Assembly: GCF_007558815.1 (NCBI RefSeq)
Contig: NZ_VLTJ01000039.1
Location: 682,001 to 746,000 of the forward strand
DNA length: 64,000 nucleotides
Source: Verticiella sediminum
GTDB lineage: Bacteria > Pseudomonadota > Gammaproteobacteria > Burkholderiales > Burkholderiaceae_B
Direction of reading: 5' to 3'
The notes below the pieces were generated by a model. The model did not search any database, was not told the origin of the DNA, and saw only the letters and a program-made list of their open reading frames with translations. Shown piece after piece: positions 10,107-20,531 of this stretch. The position numbers and the translations under genes are program-made. Numbering within the stretch: position 1 is the first letter of the stretch; each line of letters starts with the position of its first letter.

Positions 10107-10907
10107 TCACCGGCCCGTCCACTCGGGCGGGCGCTTGGCATTGAAGGCCGCCAGGCCCTCGCGCGCATCCTCCGTCTGGATCATGGCGGAAATGTTGCTT
10201 TCGGTGAATGCCATCATCTCGTGAAACGACATCGACTCGACCGCGCGCATCGCATACTTGCCGCGTCGCACGGCGATCGGCGAGACGGCCAGTACGTCGG
10301 CCACGAGCGCATCGACGGCCGCATCGAGTTCCGCCGCAGGTACGACCCGGTTCAGCAGCCCGAGCGAGAAGGCGGTGCGCGCATCGATCGGCTGGCCGGT
10401 GAAGCACATCTGGTTGAGAAAGCGCGGCGGGATCAGGTCGCGCAGCATAGTCAGGATCTGCATCGGAAAGATGCCGATCTTCACTTCGGGCATGCCGAAA
10501 CGCGCGTCCTCGGTCGCGATGGCCATGTCGCACAGACCGAACAGACCCAATCCGCCGGCCATGCAGGCGCCGTTGATGCGGCCGATGATGGGCACGTGGC
10601 AAGCATGCACGGCCCGCGCGAGGTCGGCCATGGGTAGCTGCAGCCGGGCGAAATCGGGCTTGAAGGGCGTGTCGCCGGGCGTGAGATCCGCGCCCGCGCA
10701 GAACGCCTTGTCGCCGGCGCCCGTCAGCACGATCGCGCGCACGCTGCGCTCGGCGCTTGCCTGCTGCACCGCGCTGGCCAGGCGCAGCATGACCTCATCG
10801 GTCAGCGCGTTGCGGCGCTGCGGGCGGTTCAGGGTCAGGCGCAGCACGGCATCGCGGTGCTCGACCAGAAGGTCGTCGCTGGTGTCGAGTCGGGTTGTAG
10901 TGCTCAA
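10107..10907 (-). CDS. Enoyl-CoA hydratase/isomerase family protein (crotonase)
   Basis: 266-residue crotonase-fold protein, last gene of the AtuA-like operon. The oxyanion-hole motifs are visible (AFCAGADL near residue 70 and GACMAGGLGL near 118). One catalytic glutamate (E141 in FGMPEVKIG, matching rat hydratase Glu164) is present, but the position equivalent to Glu144 is Gly121. It may therefore catalyse isomerisation, a hydratase variant, or a hydrolytic reaction rather than standard hydration. The start is TTG 10907, chosen because GAGGAG lies six bases upstream and there is no nearby ATG. It is 82 bases downstream of the acyl-CoA dehydrogenase. Confidence 0.88.
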   Translation of the reverse strand: MSTTTRLDTSDDLLVEHRDAVLRLTLNRPQRRNALTDEVMLRLASAVQQASAERSVRAIVLTGAGDKAFCAGADLTPGDTPFKPDFARLQLPMADLARAVHACHVPIIGRINGACMAGGLGLFGLCDMAIATEDARFGMPEVKIGIFPMQILTMLRDLIPPRFLNQMCFTGQPIDARTAFSLGLLNRVVPAAELDAAVDALVADVLAVSPIAVRRGKYAMRAVESMSFHEMMAFTESNISAMIQTEDAREGLAAFNAKRPPEWTGR

Positions 10908-10989
10908 GCGAGTCTCCTCGGTTCAGAGTGCCGAGGCCGGGCAGGCCTCGGCGCGGGTGGGGCGGGGCCAGTCGACAGGCCCCGCCGTA

Positions 10990-12156
10990 TCAGTAGGATT
11001 TGGGCAGGCCGAGAACGCGCTCGGCAATGTGGCTGAGGACGAGTTCGCGGCTGACGGGCGCAAGGCGCGGCAGCATGGACTCGCGGAAGTAGCGCTCCAC
11101 GTGGTACTCCTTGGCGTAGCCGAATCCGCCGTGCGTGCGCACAGCGCGGTCGCAGGCGGTGTGGCCCGCCTCGGCGCCGAGGATCTTGGCGGCATTCGCT
11201 TCCGGCCCGCAGGGCAGGCCGGCGTCGTAGAGCTCGGCCGCGTGGAACGCCATCAGATTCGCCGCCTCGAGTTCCGCCCAGCTTTCGGCCAGCGGGTGTT
11301 GAATCGCCTGGTTCTGGCCGATGGGACGGCCGAAAACGATGCGCTCCTTGGCATAGGCCGTCGCCTTGGCCAACGCGCGGCGGCCTATGCCGATCGCCTC
11401 CGCGGCCACGAGAATCCGCTCGGGGTTCAGGCTGTCGAGGATGATCCGGAAGCCTTGGCCCTCCTGGCCGATGCGGTCGCCTTCGGGCACGGGCAGGTCG
11501 GTGATGAAGATGGCGTTGGAGTCCACCGCGGCACGGCCCAGCTTCTCGATTTCGCGCACCTCGATATGCCGGCGGTCCAGATCCGTGTAGAACAGCGTGA
11601 TGCCGTCGATGGGATGCTGCGGGTCGTAGGGCGCGGTGCGCGCCAGCAGCATGATCTTGTTGGCGACCTGGGCGGTCGAGGTCCAGACCTTCTGGCCATT
11701 GATGACATAGCCGTCGCGCGTGCGCGTGGCGCGCGTCGTCAGTTGCGTGGTGTTCAGCCCGGCGTCGGGCTCCGTGACGCCGAAGGCCGTGATGTCCTCC
11801 CCGCGGATCAAGGGCGGCAGCATGCGGCGGCGCTGCTCTTCGGTGCCGTGCGTGACCATGGCGTTGGGCCCGAAGACATTGATATGGATGCTCGAGCACG
11901 CCGCCATCGTGCCGGCCGAACTGGCGACGAGCTGCATCATGTACGCCGCCTCGGTCACACCGAGGCCCGCCCCGCCGTACTCCTCGGGCATGGCGATGCC
12001 CAGCCAGCCGGCCTGGGCGATGGCGTTGCGGAACTCGTGCGGGAATCGGTGTTCGCGGTCGAGCCGGAGCCAGTAGTCGTCGTCGAAGGTCGCGCACAGC
12101 CCGTTGATCGCATCGCGGATCTGGGCAAGTTCGGGCGTGATGGTGGGTTTGGTCAT
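10990..12156 (-). CDS. Acyl-CoA dehydrogenase
   Basis: 388-residue FAD-dependent acyl-CoA dehydrogenase oxidising an acyl-CoA to the 2,3-enoyl-CoA. The substrate/FAD motif TAFGVTEPDAG (123-133) and the FAD-binding FGRPIGQNQAIQ and RTHGGFGYAKEY segments are present. The usual catalytic Glu of the YEGT motif is absent (sequence LAPVS), but a Glu sits in LNPERI (E246), the position used by isovaleryl- and long-chain acyl-CoA dehydrogenases. A branched or long substrate is therefore plausible. ATG overlaps the stop of the CoA-transferase gene (ATGA), indicating translational coupling. Confidence 0.93.
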   Translation of the reverse strand: MTKPTITPELAQIRDAINGLCATFDDDYWLRLDREHRFPHEFRNAIAQAGWLGIAMPEEYGGAGLGVTEAAYMMQLVASSAGTMAACSSIHINVFGPNAMVTHGTEEQRRRMLPPLIRGEDITAFGVTEPDAGLNTTQLTTRATRTRDGYVINGQKVWTSTAQVANKIMLLARTAPYDPQHPIDGITLFYTDLDRRHIEVREIEKLGRAAVDSNAIFITDLPVPEGDRIGQEGQGFRIILDSLNPERILVAAEAIGIGRRALAKATAYAKERIVFGRPIGQNQAIQHPLAESWAELEAANLMAFHAAELYDAGLPCGPEANAAKILGAEAGHTACDRAVRTHGGFGYAKEYHVERYFRESMLPRLAPVSRELVLSHIAERVLGLPKSY

Positions 12157-13388
12157 GGGGCGGTGTCTCCGTGTGAGGCAAGGCGGCAGGCGCCCGAGGC
12201 GGCGAGCTGCCGGATCTGTTCGTCGTCGTAACCCGCTTCACGCAGCACTTCGACGGTGTGTTCACCCAGCGCGGGCGGCGGCCGGTAGCCGGTCGGCGGC
12301 GTGTCATGCCATTCGCTGGGCACCGCGGTCTCGCGGTAGCCGCCTATGGCCGGATGGGTCTCGGTCCGGAAAAAGCCGATGTCGTTCAGGTGCGGATCGT
12401 GCAGCAGCGAGTCGAAGGTGTGCACCGGCGAGATCGGAATGTCGGCTTCGGTGAGAAGGCGCGTCCATTCGGCGGTCGTGCGCGTGCGCAGCGTGCGGCC
12501 CACGAGGGCATAGAGCGCCTCGATGTTCGCCGTGCGCGCCGTGATGCTGCTCAAGCGCGGGTCATCGACGAGATCCTCCTGGCCCGAAAGTTCGAGAAAG
12601 CGCTTCCAGTGCTCGTCGGTATACATGGCGCAGGCGAGGTAGCCGTCCTTCGTCGGGTAGGGCAAGCGCGATGGCGCGAGCAGCCGCGGATAGCCGTATT
12701 CGCCCTTGGGAGGCACATATTTTTCGCCGTAGAGGTGATCGCCCAGGACGTAGGGCACCATGGTCTCGAGCATCGGCACGTCGACGCGCTGCCCGCGGCC
12801 CGTCTTCTCCCGCGCATACAGCGCGCTGGCAATCACACCGAAGGCATACAGCCCGACGGAGCGGTCGGCGATGTTCAAGGGCACGAAGCGCGGCTCGCCG
12901 CCGCTGCTGATCGCCAGCATGGCGGGCAGGCCGGTCGCGGCCTGGATCAGGTCGTCGAAGGCCGGTGCCGGCCCGTAGCGTCCGCGCTGCGAGAAGCCCA
13001 TCATGCCGACATAGATGATGCGCGGGTTCACGGCGGCCACGTCCTCGTAGGCCAGGCGCAGGCGCTCCATCGCCTTGGGCCGCACGTTGTAGGTCAGCAC
13101 ATCCGCATGCTCGGCCAGGCGCAGCAGGGCCTGCCGTCCTTCCGCGCGCTTGAGGTCGAGCACGACGCTGCGCTTGTTGCGATTCAGGCCGAGATACAGC
13201 GGGCCCATCTGCTGCTCGCTGGCCGGGCCGATGCGCCGCGTGCCGTCGCCGTCGGGCGTCTCGATCTTGATGACGTCGGCGCCCAGGTCGGCCAGCGCCT
13301 GCGTGGCCGAGGGCCCCATGAGCACGGTCGTGAGATCGAGGATGCGTACGCCCTGCAGCGGCCCGCCCGGTGAAGTGGCCGTATTCAT
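12153..13388 (-). CDS. CaiB/BaiF family (family III) CoA-transferase
   Basis: 411-residue family III CoA-transferase, predicted to move CoA between carboxylic acids and so activate the pathway substrate without ATP. The N-terminal VRILDLTTVLMGPSATQALADLGADVIKIE is diagnostic. The catalytic aspartate is D145 in AFDDLIQAATG, matching Asp169 of formyl-CoA transferase. Its ATG overlaps the upstream AtuA-like stop, and its stop overlaps the acyl-CoA dehydrogenase start (both ATGA), so the three proteins are very likely made together. The acid substrate and CoA donor are not readable from sequence. Confidence 0.93.
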   Translation of the reverse strand: MNTATSPGGPLQGVRILDLTTVLMGPSATQALADLGADVIKIETPDGDGTRRIGPASEQQMGPLYLGLNRNKRSVVLDLKRAEGRQALLRLAEHADVLTYNVRPKAMERLRLAYEDVAAVNPRIIYVGMMGFSQRGRYGPAPAFDDLIQAATGLPAMLAISSGGEPRFVPLNIADRSVGLYAFGVIASALYAREKTGRGQRVDVPMLETMVPYVLGDHLYGEKYVPPKGEYGYPRLLAPSRLPYPTKDGYLACAMYTDEHWKRFLELSGQEDLVDDPRLSSITARTANIEALYALVGRTLRTRTTAEWTRLLTEADIPISPVHTFDSLLHDPHLNDIGFFRTETHPAIGGYRETAVPSEWHDTPPTGYRPPPALGEHTVEVLREAGYDDEQIRQLAASGACRLASHGDTAP

Positions 13389-15211
13389 GCACGCTCCATG
13401 GCCGGCTTGCGCACCGTCTCGGGCAGCCAGGCCACAGGCACGCGTACGGGATGGCCCAACAGCACCTGGCCCAGCGTCTTGCCGAGCGGGTCGTTGCGCA
13501 GCGACGCCGCGCCGCCGCCGGCCAGGGCCTGCTCGAGGACGAAGTTGAAGGCGTGTACCCCTGGCACGTCATGGCGCGTGACCCGTCCACGGACCAGGTG
13601 CGCGAAATACGCCGCCACTGCCTGCTCGGTGATCTGCTCGGCGATCAAGGCGACGAACCGGGGGTGGCGCGCGATCAGGGCGATATTCGAGATGTCGCCT
13701 TTGTCCCCGCTGCGCGCGACGGCAATCGCGGCCAGCGGCACGGTCGCGGTTTCCCCGGCCGGGATGGCGGTGGGAGGGTGCGTGCGGCCTTCGTGCGCCG
13801 TGCCGATCTCCGAGCTGGCGCCGGAGGGGATCTGGACGGGCAGGGTCCTGCCGTCGATCTGCACGGTGACGGGCGTCTCGCGCTTGGGCCAGAGGAACGA
13901 GAACAGGCGCACCACCGGCTGCACCTTGGGTCTGCCGCTAAAGCCGGTGGTGCCGGGCGCGCCGGAAACGCCGAAGGGCGCGATCTCCCGCGCCAGGATC
14001 TCCAGAGCGGCCGGGTCGTGATGGCGCGCGGCGATGCGCAGCACGACTTCGCGCGCGTGTCCGCCGCGCGCGGACGCGCCATAGGTGGCGCGCTCGCTGC
14101 CCAGCACTTCATACAAGGTTTCGGTGAAGTCTCCCAGGCCGGCCTCGAGCATCATCCTGCTCGCTCGCGCGAAGATGGCGGGGCCCAGGCGTTCGGCGCA
14201 GTCGGCCGCGTCCTCGCCCACGATGGTGAGCGTGCTCGATACGCGATAGCCGTCGCTCCAGGTCGCACTCACCTTGTAGCGGTCGGTCGGGGGCCGGCCG
14301 CGCGCGCCGCTCAGACGTACGCGGTCCGGGCCCACCTGCTCCATCGACACCCCCGTGAAGTCGCAGGTCACGTCCGGGAGCAGGTAGCGCGCCGGATCGC
14401 CGATCTCGTAGAGCATCTGCTCCGACACCACGGCCGGCTCGATGAGCCCGCCGGTGCCGGGCGGCTTGGTCAGCACGAAACTGCCGTCTTCGGCGCACTC
14501 GGCGATCGGAAAGCCCATGTTCTCCCAGCCGGGAACGCGCCACCAGTCGGTGAAGAGACCGCCCGTGACCTGGGTCGTGCATTCGAGGATGTGGCCGACG
14601 AGACTGCCGGCGGCCAGGCGGTCGTAGTCATCGCTGCGCCAGCCGAAGTGATGAGCCAGCGCGCCCAGGGAGAGCGCGCTGTCGACGCAGCGGCCGGTGA
14701 TGACGACGTCCGCACCGTTCTCCAGTGCGAGCATGACGGGCAGCGCGCCCAGATAGGCATTCATGCTCGCGATGGTGTCGGGTAGCGGGGCGCCGCTGCC
14801 CATCTCGGTGACGCCGGCTTGCACGATGGCTTCGTGCTTCGGCGTGAGATCGTCACCCTGCACGACGGCGATGCGCAATGCCACGCCGGCGTCCTGTGCC
14901 GCCTGTCGCAACGCCTGGGCGCAGGCCTGCGGGTTCATCCCGCCGGCGTTGCTCAGCAGCTTGATGCCGCGCTGGGCGATTTCCGGCAGCAGCGGTTTCA
15001 CGGCGGCGACGAAGTCCCCCGCGTAGCCCGAGGATGGGTTCTTGGAGCGCGCGCGCTGCAGCAGCGACATCGTCAGCTCGGCCAGATAGTCGAAGACGAG
15101 AACGTCGATCTCGCCCTGGCGCACGAGCTGCGCCACGCCGGCGTTGCTGTCTCCCCAGAAGGCGCTCGCGCCGCCGATGCGCAAGGGAGATCGAGAAGTA
15201 TCGAGAGGCAT
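13385..15211 (-). CDS. AtuA-like protein (DUF1446 domain with C-terminal ferredoxin-fold domain)
   Basis: 608-residue protein of the AtuA/DUF1446 family, named after a gene required for acyclic terpene (citronellol/geraniol) use in Pseudomonas. Residues about 10-450 form the DUF1446 core, with the motifs GGASAFWGDSNAG, LLSNAGGMNPQACA and VITGRCVDSALSLG. A linker (about 450-485) leads to the AtuA-like C-terminal domain with the signature IAVARSGDKGDISNIALIA. The enzyme activity of the family is not established. It overlaps the CoA-transferase start by four bases. No carboxylase genes (AtuC/AtuF) are nearby, so the substrate need not be a terpene. Confidence 0.9.
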   Translation of the reverse strand: MPLDTSRSPLRIGGASAFWGDSNAGVAQLVRQGEIDVLVFDYLAELTMSLLQRARSKNPSSGYAGDFVAAVKPLLPEIAQRGIKLLSNAGGMNPQACAQALRQAAQDAGVALRIAVVQGDDLTPKHEAIVQAGVTEMGSGAPLPDTIASMNAYLGALPVMLALENGADVVITGRCVDSALSLGALAHHFGWRSDDYDRLAAGSLVGHILECTTQVTGGLFTDWWRVPGWENMGFPIAECAEDGSFVLTKPPGTGGLIEPAVVSEQMLYEIGDPARYLLPDVTCDFTGVSMEQVGPDRVRLSGARGRPPTDRYKVSATWSDGYRVSSTLTIVGEDAADCAERLGPAIFARASRMMLEAGLGDFTETLYEVLGSERATYGASARGGHAREVVLRIAARHHDPAALEILAREIAPFGVSGAPGTTGFSGRPKVQPVVRLFSFLWPKRETPVTVQIDGRTLPVQIPSGASSEIGTAHEGRTHPPTAIPAGETATVPLAAIAVARSGDKGDISNIALIARHPRFVALIAEQITEQAVAAYFAHLVRGRVTRHDVPGVHAFNFVLEQALAGGGAASLRNDPLGKTLGQVLLGHPVRVPVAWLPETVRKPAMERA

Positions 15212-15417
15212 GATCTGGAATGGCCTGTATGGATACGCTCGAGGGGCCCGGTCAAGACCGCTGTCGAGCCGTCAAGCGCTGGTTCAATGGCCCAGAGCGA
15301 ACCACGCTGTCGGCGCCGGTCCCGTCCGGCTGGAGCCGGCCTGGACGAAGCGGCAACCCGGGAGCGGTCGTCCGGGGGAAGGGCTTGGGCATGGGTGGGC
15401 CGTTCGGCCCTGGCGAT

Positions 15418-16389
15418 TCACTCGGGCTGGATGCCCGCGGCCTTCGCCGCCGCTGCCAGCGCTGCGTAGTCTTCCCGCATGTAGGCGAGCAGCGCCTCGG
15501 GGCGCAACAGCCCCAGCACCGAACCCATTTCCTGCAGGCGCTGCCTGGCCTCGTCGGTCGACAAGGCCGTGGCGGACTGTTCGTAGAGCGAATCCGCGAC
15601 TTCCCTGGGCGTACCCTTGGGCGCCAGAACCACCGTGTAATCGCTGAGCCGGTAGTCCGACACGATCTCCGAGACCAGGGGCGCATCCGGCCACTCGGGC
15701 AGGCGCTTTTCACCGGAAACCGCCAGCACCTTGAGCCTGCCGGACTTCAGCATGGGTATCGACTGGATGATCGAGGACCAGATGATGTCGACACGGCCCG
15801 CTGCGACATCCATCATCCCGGGCACGCCGCCCTTGTACGGCACCCGCACCATGTCGAGCCCCGCGCCGGCGATCAGGGCGGCAAGAGCGAGGTCCCCGTA
15901 GTACGCATAGGTGTACTTGCCGGGAGCGTCCCGCGCGAGGGCGATGAAATCCCGCAGGTTGTTCACCGGGGAATCGGCCCGCGTCGTGATCAGGGACGTC
16001 TGCATGCCCATGCGTGTGATCGGCACCAGGTCTTGGATGGGATCGACGCCCGGCTCCTTCATGAGGAACTGCTGGTTCAGCAGCAGATTCCCATAGGTGA
16101 AGAGCAGCGTCCGGCCATCCGGAGGCGCCGACATCACATGGCTGGCGCCGAGCGTGCCGTTGGCGCCGGGCCGGTTCTCGACCACGACTTTCTCGCCGAG
16201 CTGCCGGCTCATCCTGTCCGCGTAGAACCGCCCGTTGATGTCCCCGCCGCCGCCGGGCGGATAGGGCACGATGATCGACAACGGCCTGAGGGTGCCTTGC
16301 GCGCTCACCGCACGCGGCAACCCCTGGATCATCGGGATACCCAGCGCCGCGCCCAGCAGCCTGCGGCGCCGCAACGATGTTTCGTCCAT
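15418..16389 (-). CDS. Bug-family (TctC-like) periplasmic solute receptor
   Basis: 323-residue tripartite tricarboxylate/Bug-type binding protein; the family binds carboxylates and is greatly expanded in Bordetellales. A twin-arginine-like signal (RRRRLLGAALG) is followed by the mature start with IIVPYPPGGGGDINGR, the conserved ligand loop. ATG 16389 is supported by AGGAG nine bases upstream; the longer frame is a shadow. No TctA/TctB transporter subunits are adjacent, typical of orphan Bug genes. Placed between the IclR regulator and the AtuA-like gene, it probably captures the acid that the operon degrades. Confidence 0.92.
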   Translation of the reverse strand: MDETSLRRRRLLGAALGIPMIQGLPRAVSAQGTLRPLSIIVPYPPGGGGDINGRFYADRMSRQLGEKVVVENRPGANGTLGASHVMSAPPDGRTLLFTYGNLLLNQQFLMKEPGVDPIQDLVPITRMGMQTSLITTRADSPVNNLRDFIALARDAPGKYTYAYYGDLALAALIAGAGLDMVRVPYKGGVPGMMDVAAGRVDIIWSSIIQSIPMLKSGRLKVLAVSGEKRLPEWPDAPLVSEIVSDYRLSDYTVVLAPKGTPREVADSLYEQSATALSTDEARQRLQEMGSVLGLLRPEALLAYMREDYAALAAAAKAAGIQPE

Positions 16390-16457
16390 TTGCTTTGTCT
16401 CCTGTGGGTTTTGTTTTGCAAGCAAGCCGGCCAGAACCTTGTGCGGGAACGTGCTGC

Positions 16458-17333
16458 CTATCTCTCTTTCGGTTCCACCCTGGAATGCGGTCTCACGAGT
16501 TCCATCGAGATGCTTTCGGCCGCCTCCTTGACCAGCCGGACGTAGGCATCCTTCGATGCGAGCGCGCGTGCAATGGGAGCGCCCGCGGTGATGGCGCCGA
16601 AAGCGACATTCGGCCGGCAGAAGACCGGCGCGGCAATGCCGCAGATCTCCTCGTTGTATTCGCCCAGCGTCACGCTCGTGCCCGTGCGTCGAATCTCCTG
16701 GAGGCGCGCGAGAATGGCGTCGCTGTCGATCTCGGTCGATGGGGTCATCTTGCGCCGTTCGATGCTGCGCAGATATTGCTGCACCTGATGCGTCGGCTGC
16801 CACGCCAGGATGGCGAGCCCGGCGGCAGTGCAATAGAGCGGCCTGACTTCACCGGGCCGAACCACGTAGCGGATCGGCCGGTTGGCTTCCACCACGTCCA
16901 TGTATTCCGTGCGCGCCTGGGCTTCTTCGAGCATGACGAAGGCCACGGTCTCGCCCAGCCGCGACGCGCACAGCTCCAGTGTCGGTCGCATGACGCGCAG
17001 GAAGGCGGAGTTGCGGCTGGCCCGGAACGACAGGCGCAAGGTTTCCGGGCCGAGGATGTATGCGTTGTCGATCTGCAGCAGGTAGCCCGCCGTCACGAGC
17101 GGGCGCAGCATGTTGAAGAGACTGGTCTTGGGAATGTCCAGGCGCTGGCTCAGTTGCCCCAGGCCTATGCCCTCATGCGATTCCGCGACGATATCGAGTA
17201 TGCGCAGCGTGCGGATGGGAGAACGCGGGCCGCCGCGGGCCTCCGCAGCCAGATCGCCAGCGCCCGGCGCGGGCTGTTCCGGCGGGGTCTGGGCTTCATG
17301 CAATGGTTCTTGACGTGTGGTTGCTTGCTTCAT
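16458..17333 (-). CDS. IclR-family transcriptional regulator
   Basis: 291-residue IclR regulator. After a Pro/Ala-rich leader of about 38 residues, the winged helix covers about 39-100 (LRILDIVAESHEGIGLGQLSQRL), followed by the IclR effector domain up to about 275 with the characteristic GLAILAW and SVTLGEYNEEICGIAAPVF segments. It is the first gene of the AtuA-like operon, 68 bases upstream of the Bug receptor, and is the likely regulator of that operon in response to a small aromatic or aliphatic acid. A palindrome lies about 60 bases upstream of its start. Confidence 0.92.
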   Translation of the reverse strand: MKQATTRQEPLHEAQTPPEQPAPGAGDLAAEARGGPRSPIRTLRILDIVAESHEGIGLGQLSQRLDIPKTSLFNMLRPLVTAGYLLQIDNAYILGPETLRLSFRASRNSAFLRVMRPTLELCASRLGETVAFVMLEEAQARTEYMDVVEANRPIRYVVRPGEVRPLYCTAAGLAILAWQPTHQVQQYLRSIERRKMTPSTEIDSDAILARLQEIRRTGTSVTLGEYNEEICGIAAPVFCRPNVAFGAITAGAPIARALASKDAYVRLVKEAAESISMELVRPHSRVEPKER

Positions 17334-17741
17334 GGTCGGTCAGACGGGAGCGTTGCGGAGGCGGCGTACACACGGCCTCAGCCGCCGCGTGTTCCAATAT
17401 TGGACCGTTATTTATTATGGTGTTCTCATATGGATATCATTGTCAAGCGCGAAGCGAGCGAAGGCAGCGTGGATGCGGGACCTGGCCGGCAGGACCGGTT
17501 GGCGCGGGGGGAGGAAGCGGAAGGAGGGGCACGCGAGGACGGCCTCGTGCCGGGGCGTGAAGCCGGTGGTGCGAAGGCGGTGGCGCGCGGCTGGCGCGAG
17601 CGACACGCTGGCGGGCGCCCGATTCCCGCCTCGGTCAGCCTGTCCGGCCAGGCACGCCAGCAGGCGCGCCAGCCCGGCATCCGGCGGCAGGCGCGACGGG
17701 ATGCCGGGCTGGTCGAAACGCGGGCTTCTGCCGATCGACGG
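17334..17741. other. 408-base gene-free stretch between iclR and tex
   Basis: The first 110 bases are AT-rich by local standards and probably hold the iclR operon promoter and the palindrome at 17393-17404. The remainder (about 17450-17741) is very GC-rich and has open frames on both strands, but none shows a recognisable protein or a good ribosome-binding site. I see no further feature in it. Confidence 0.5.
17393..17404. promoter_or_regulatory. Palindrome TCCAATATTGGA, candidate IclR operator
   Basis: A perfect 12-bp palindrome sits in an AT-rich patch 60 bases upstream of the iclR ATG. IclR-family dimers bind short AT-rich palindromes with TGGA/TCCA ends, so autoregulation and control of the downstream operon are plausible. 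A TATGGATATCA stretch about 25 bases further may be a second half-site. Inference from pattern and position only. Confidence 0.45.
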
Positions 17742-20129
<2,388 letters not shown>

Positions 20130-20240
20130 GGGCACGTTGTTGGCAGTGCGCGCCGCGGCCTGTCCGCAGCACGAAAACCGCGGATTTTGCCATCAATCGC
20201 GCGGAAAAGCCGTGACTGCGCGTATATCGCCCGGGTGTTC

Positions 20241-20269
20241 TTGCCGCAGGGGCCGTCGGATGCGACAAT
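20241..20269 (+). promoter_or_regulatory. Probable promoter of the ydcH-like/dinG pair
   Basis: TTGCCG (20241-20246) and GACAAT (20264-20269) are separated by 17 bases and lie about 60 bases upstream of the YdcH-like start. Each hexamer matches the sigma-70 consensus at four of six positions. Position and spacing are good, but there is no independent support. Confidence 0.35.
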
Positions 20270-20327
20270 CGTTTTCTTTCATTTGGCACCGTCTGCGGCG
20301 CCGTCCGCCACCATCGCCCAGCCCGCC

Positions 20328-20531
20328 GTGAGTCTCCCTTCGCCCGAAGCCATACGGCATCGTATGGCCATGATCCAGGAAGAGCACCGTGATCTCGATC
20401 TGGCATTGTCGAGCCTGGTCCAAGGGCATGGCGATGAACTCAGCATCCGCCGCCTCAAGAAGCGCAAGCTGCTTCTGAAAGACGAGCTGGTGCGCCTGCA
20501 GATGCTGCTGGTCCCCGATATCCATGCCTGA
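20328..20531 (+). CDS. YdcH/DUF465 family small protein
   Basis: Small charged helical protein of 67 residues from GTG 20328 (55 if ATG 20364 is used). The pattern EEHRDLDLALSSL, LSIRRLKKRKLLLKDELVRL matches the DUF465/YdcH family, a short antiparallel coiled coil of unknown function with the conserved LKKxKLxLKDE segment. GTG is preferred because family members carry a few residues before the first helix (SPEAIRHRM). Its stop overlaps the DinG-type helicase start by eight bases, suggesting co-translation. Confidence 0.82.
   Translation: MSLPSPEAIRHRMAMIQEEHRDLDLALSSLVQGHGDELSIRRLKKRKLLLKDELVRLQMLLVPDIHA

Noticed and set aside
13385-15211. Assigning the operon to geraniol/citronellol degradation
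   Set aside because: AtuA-like and generic CoA enzymes are present, but no geranyl-CoA carboxylase subunits or other specific Atu enzymes, so naming the substrate would be unsupported.
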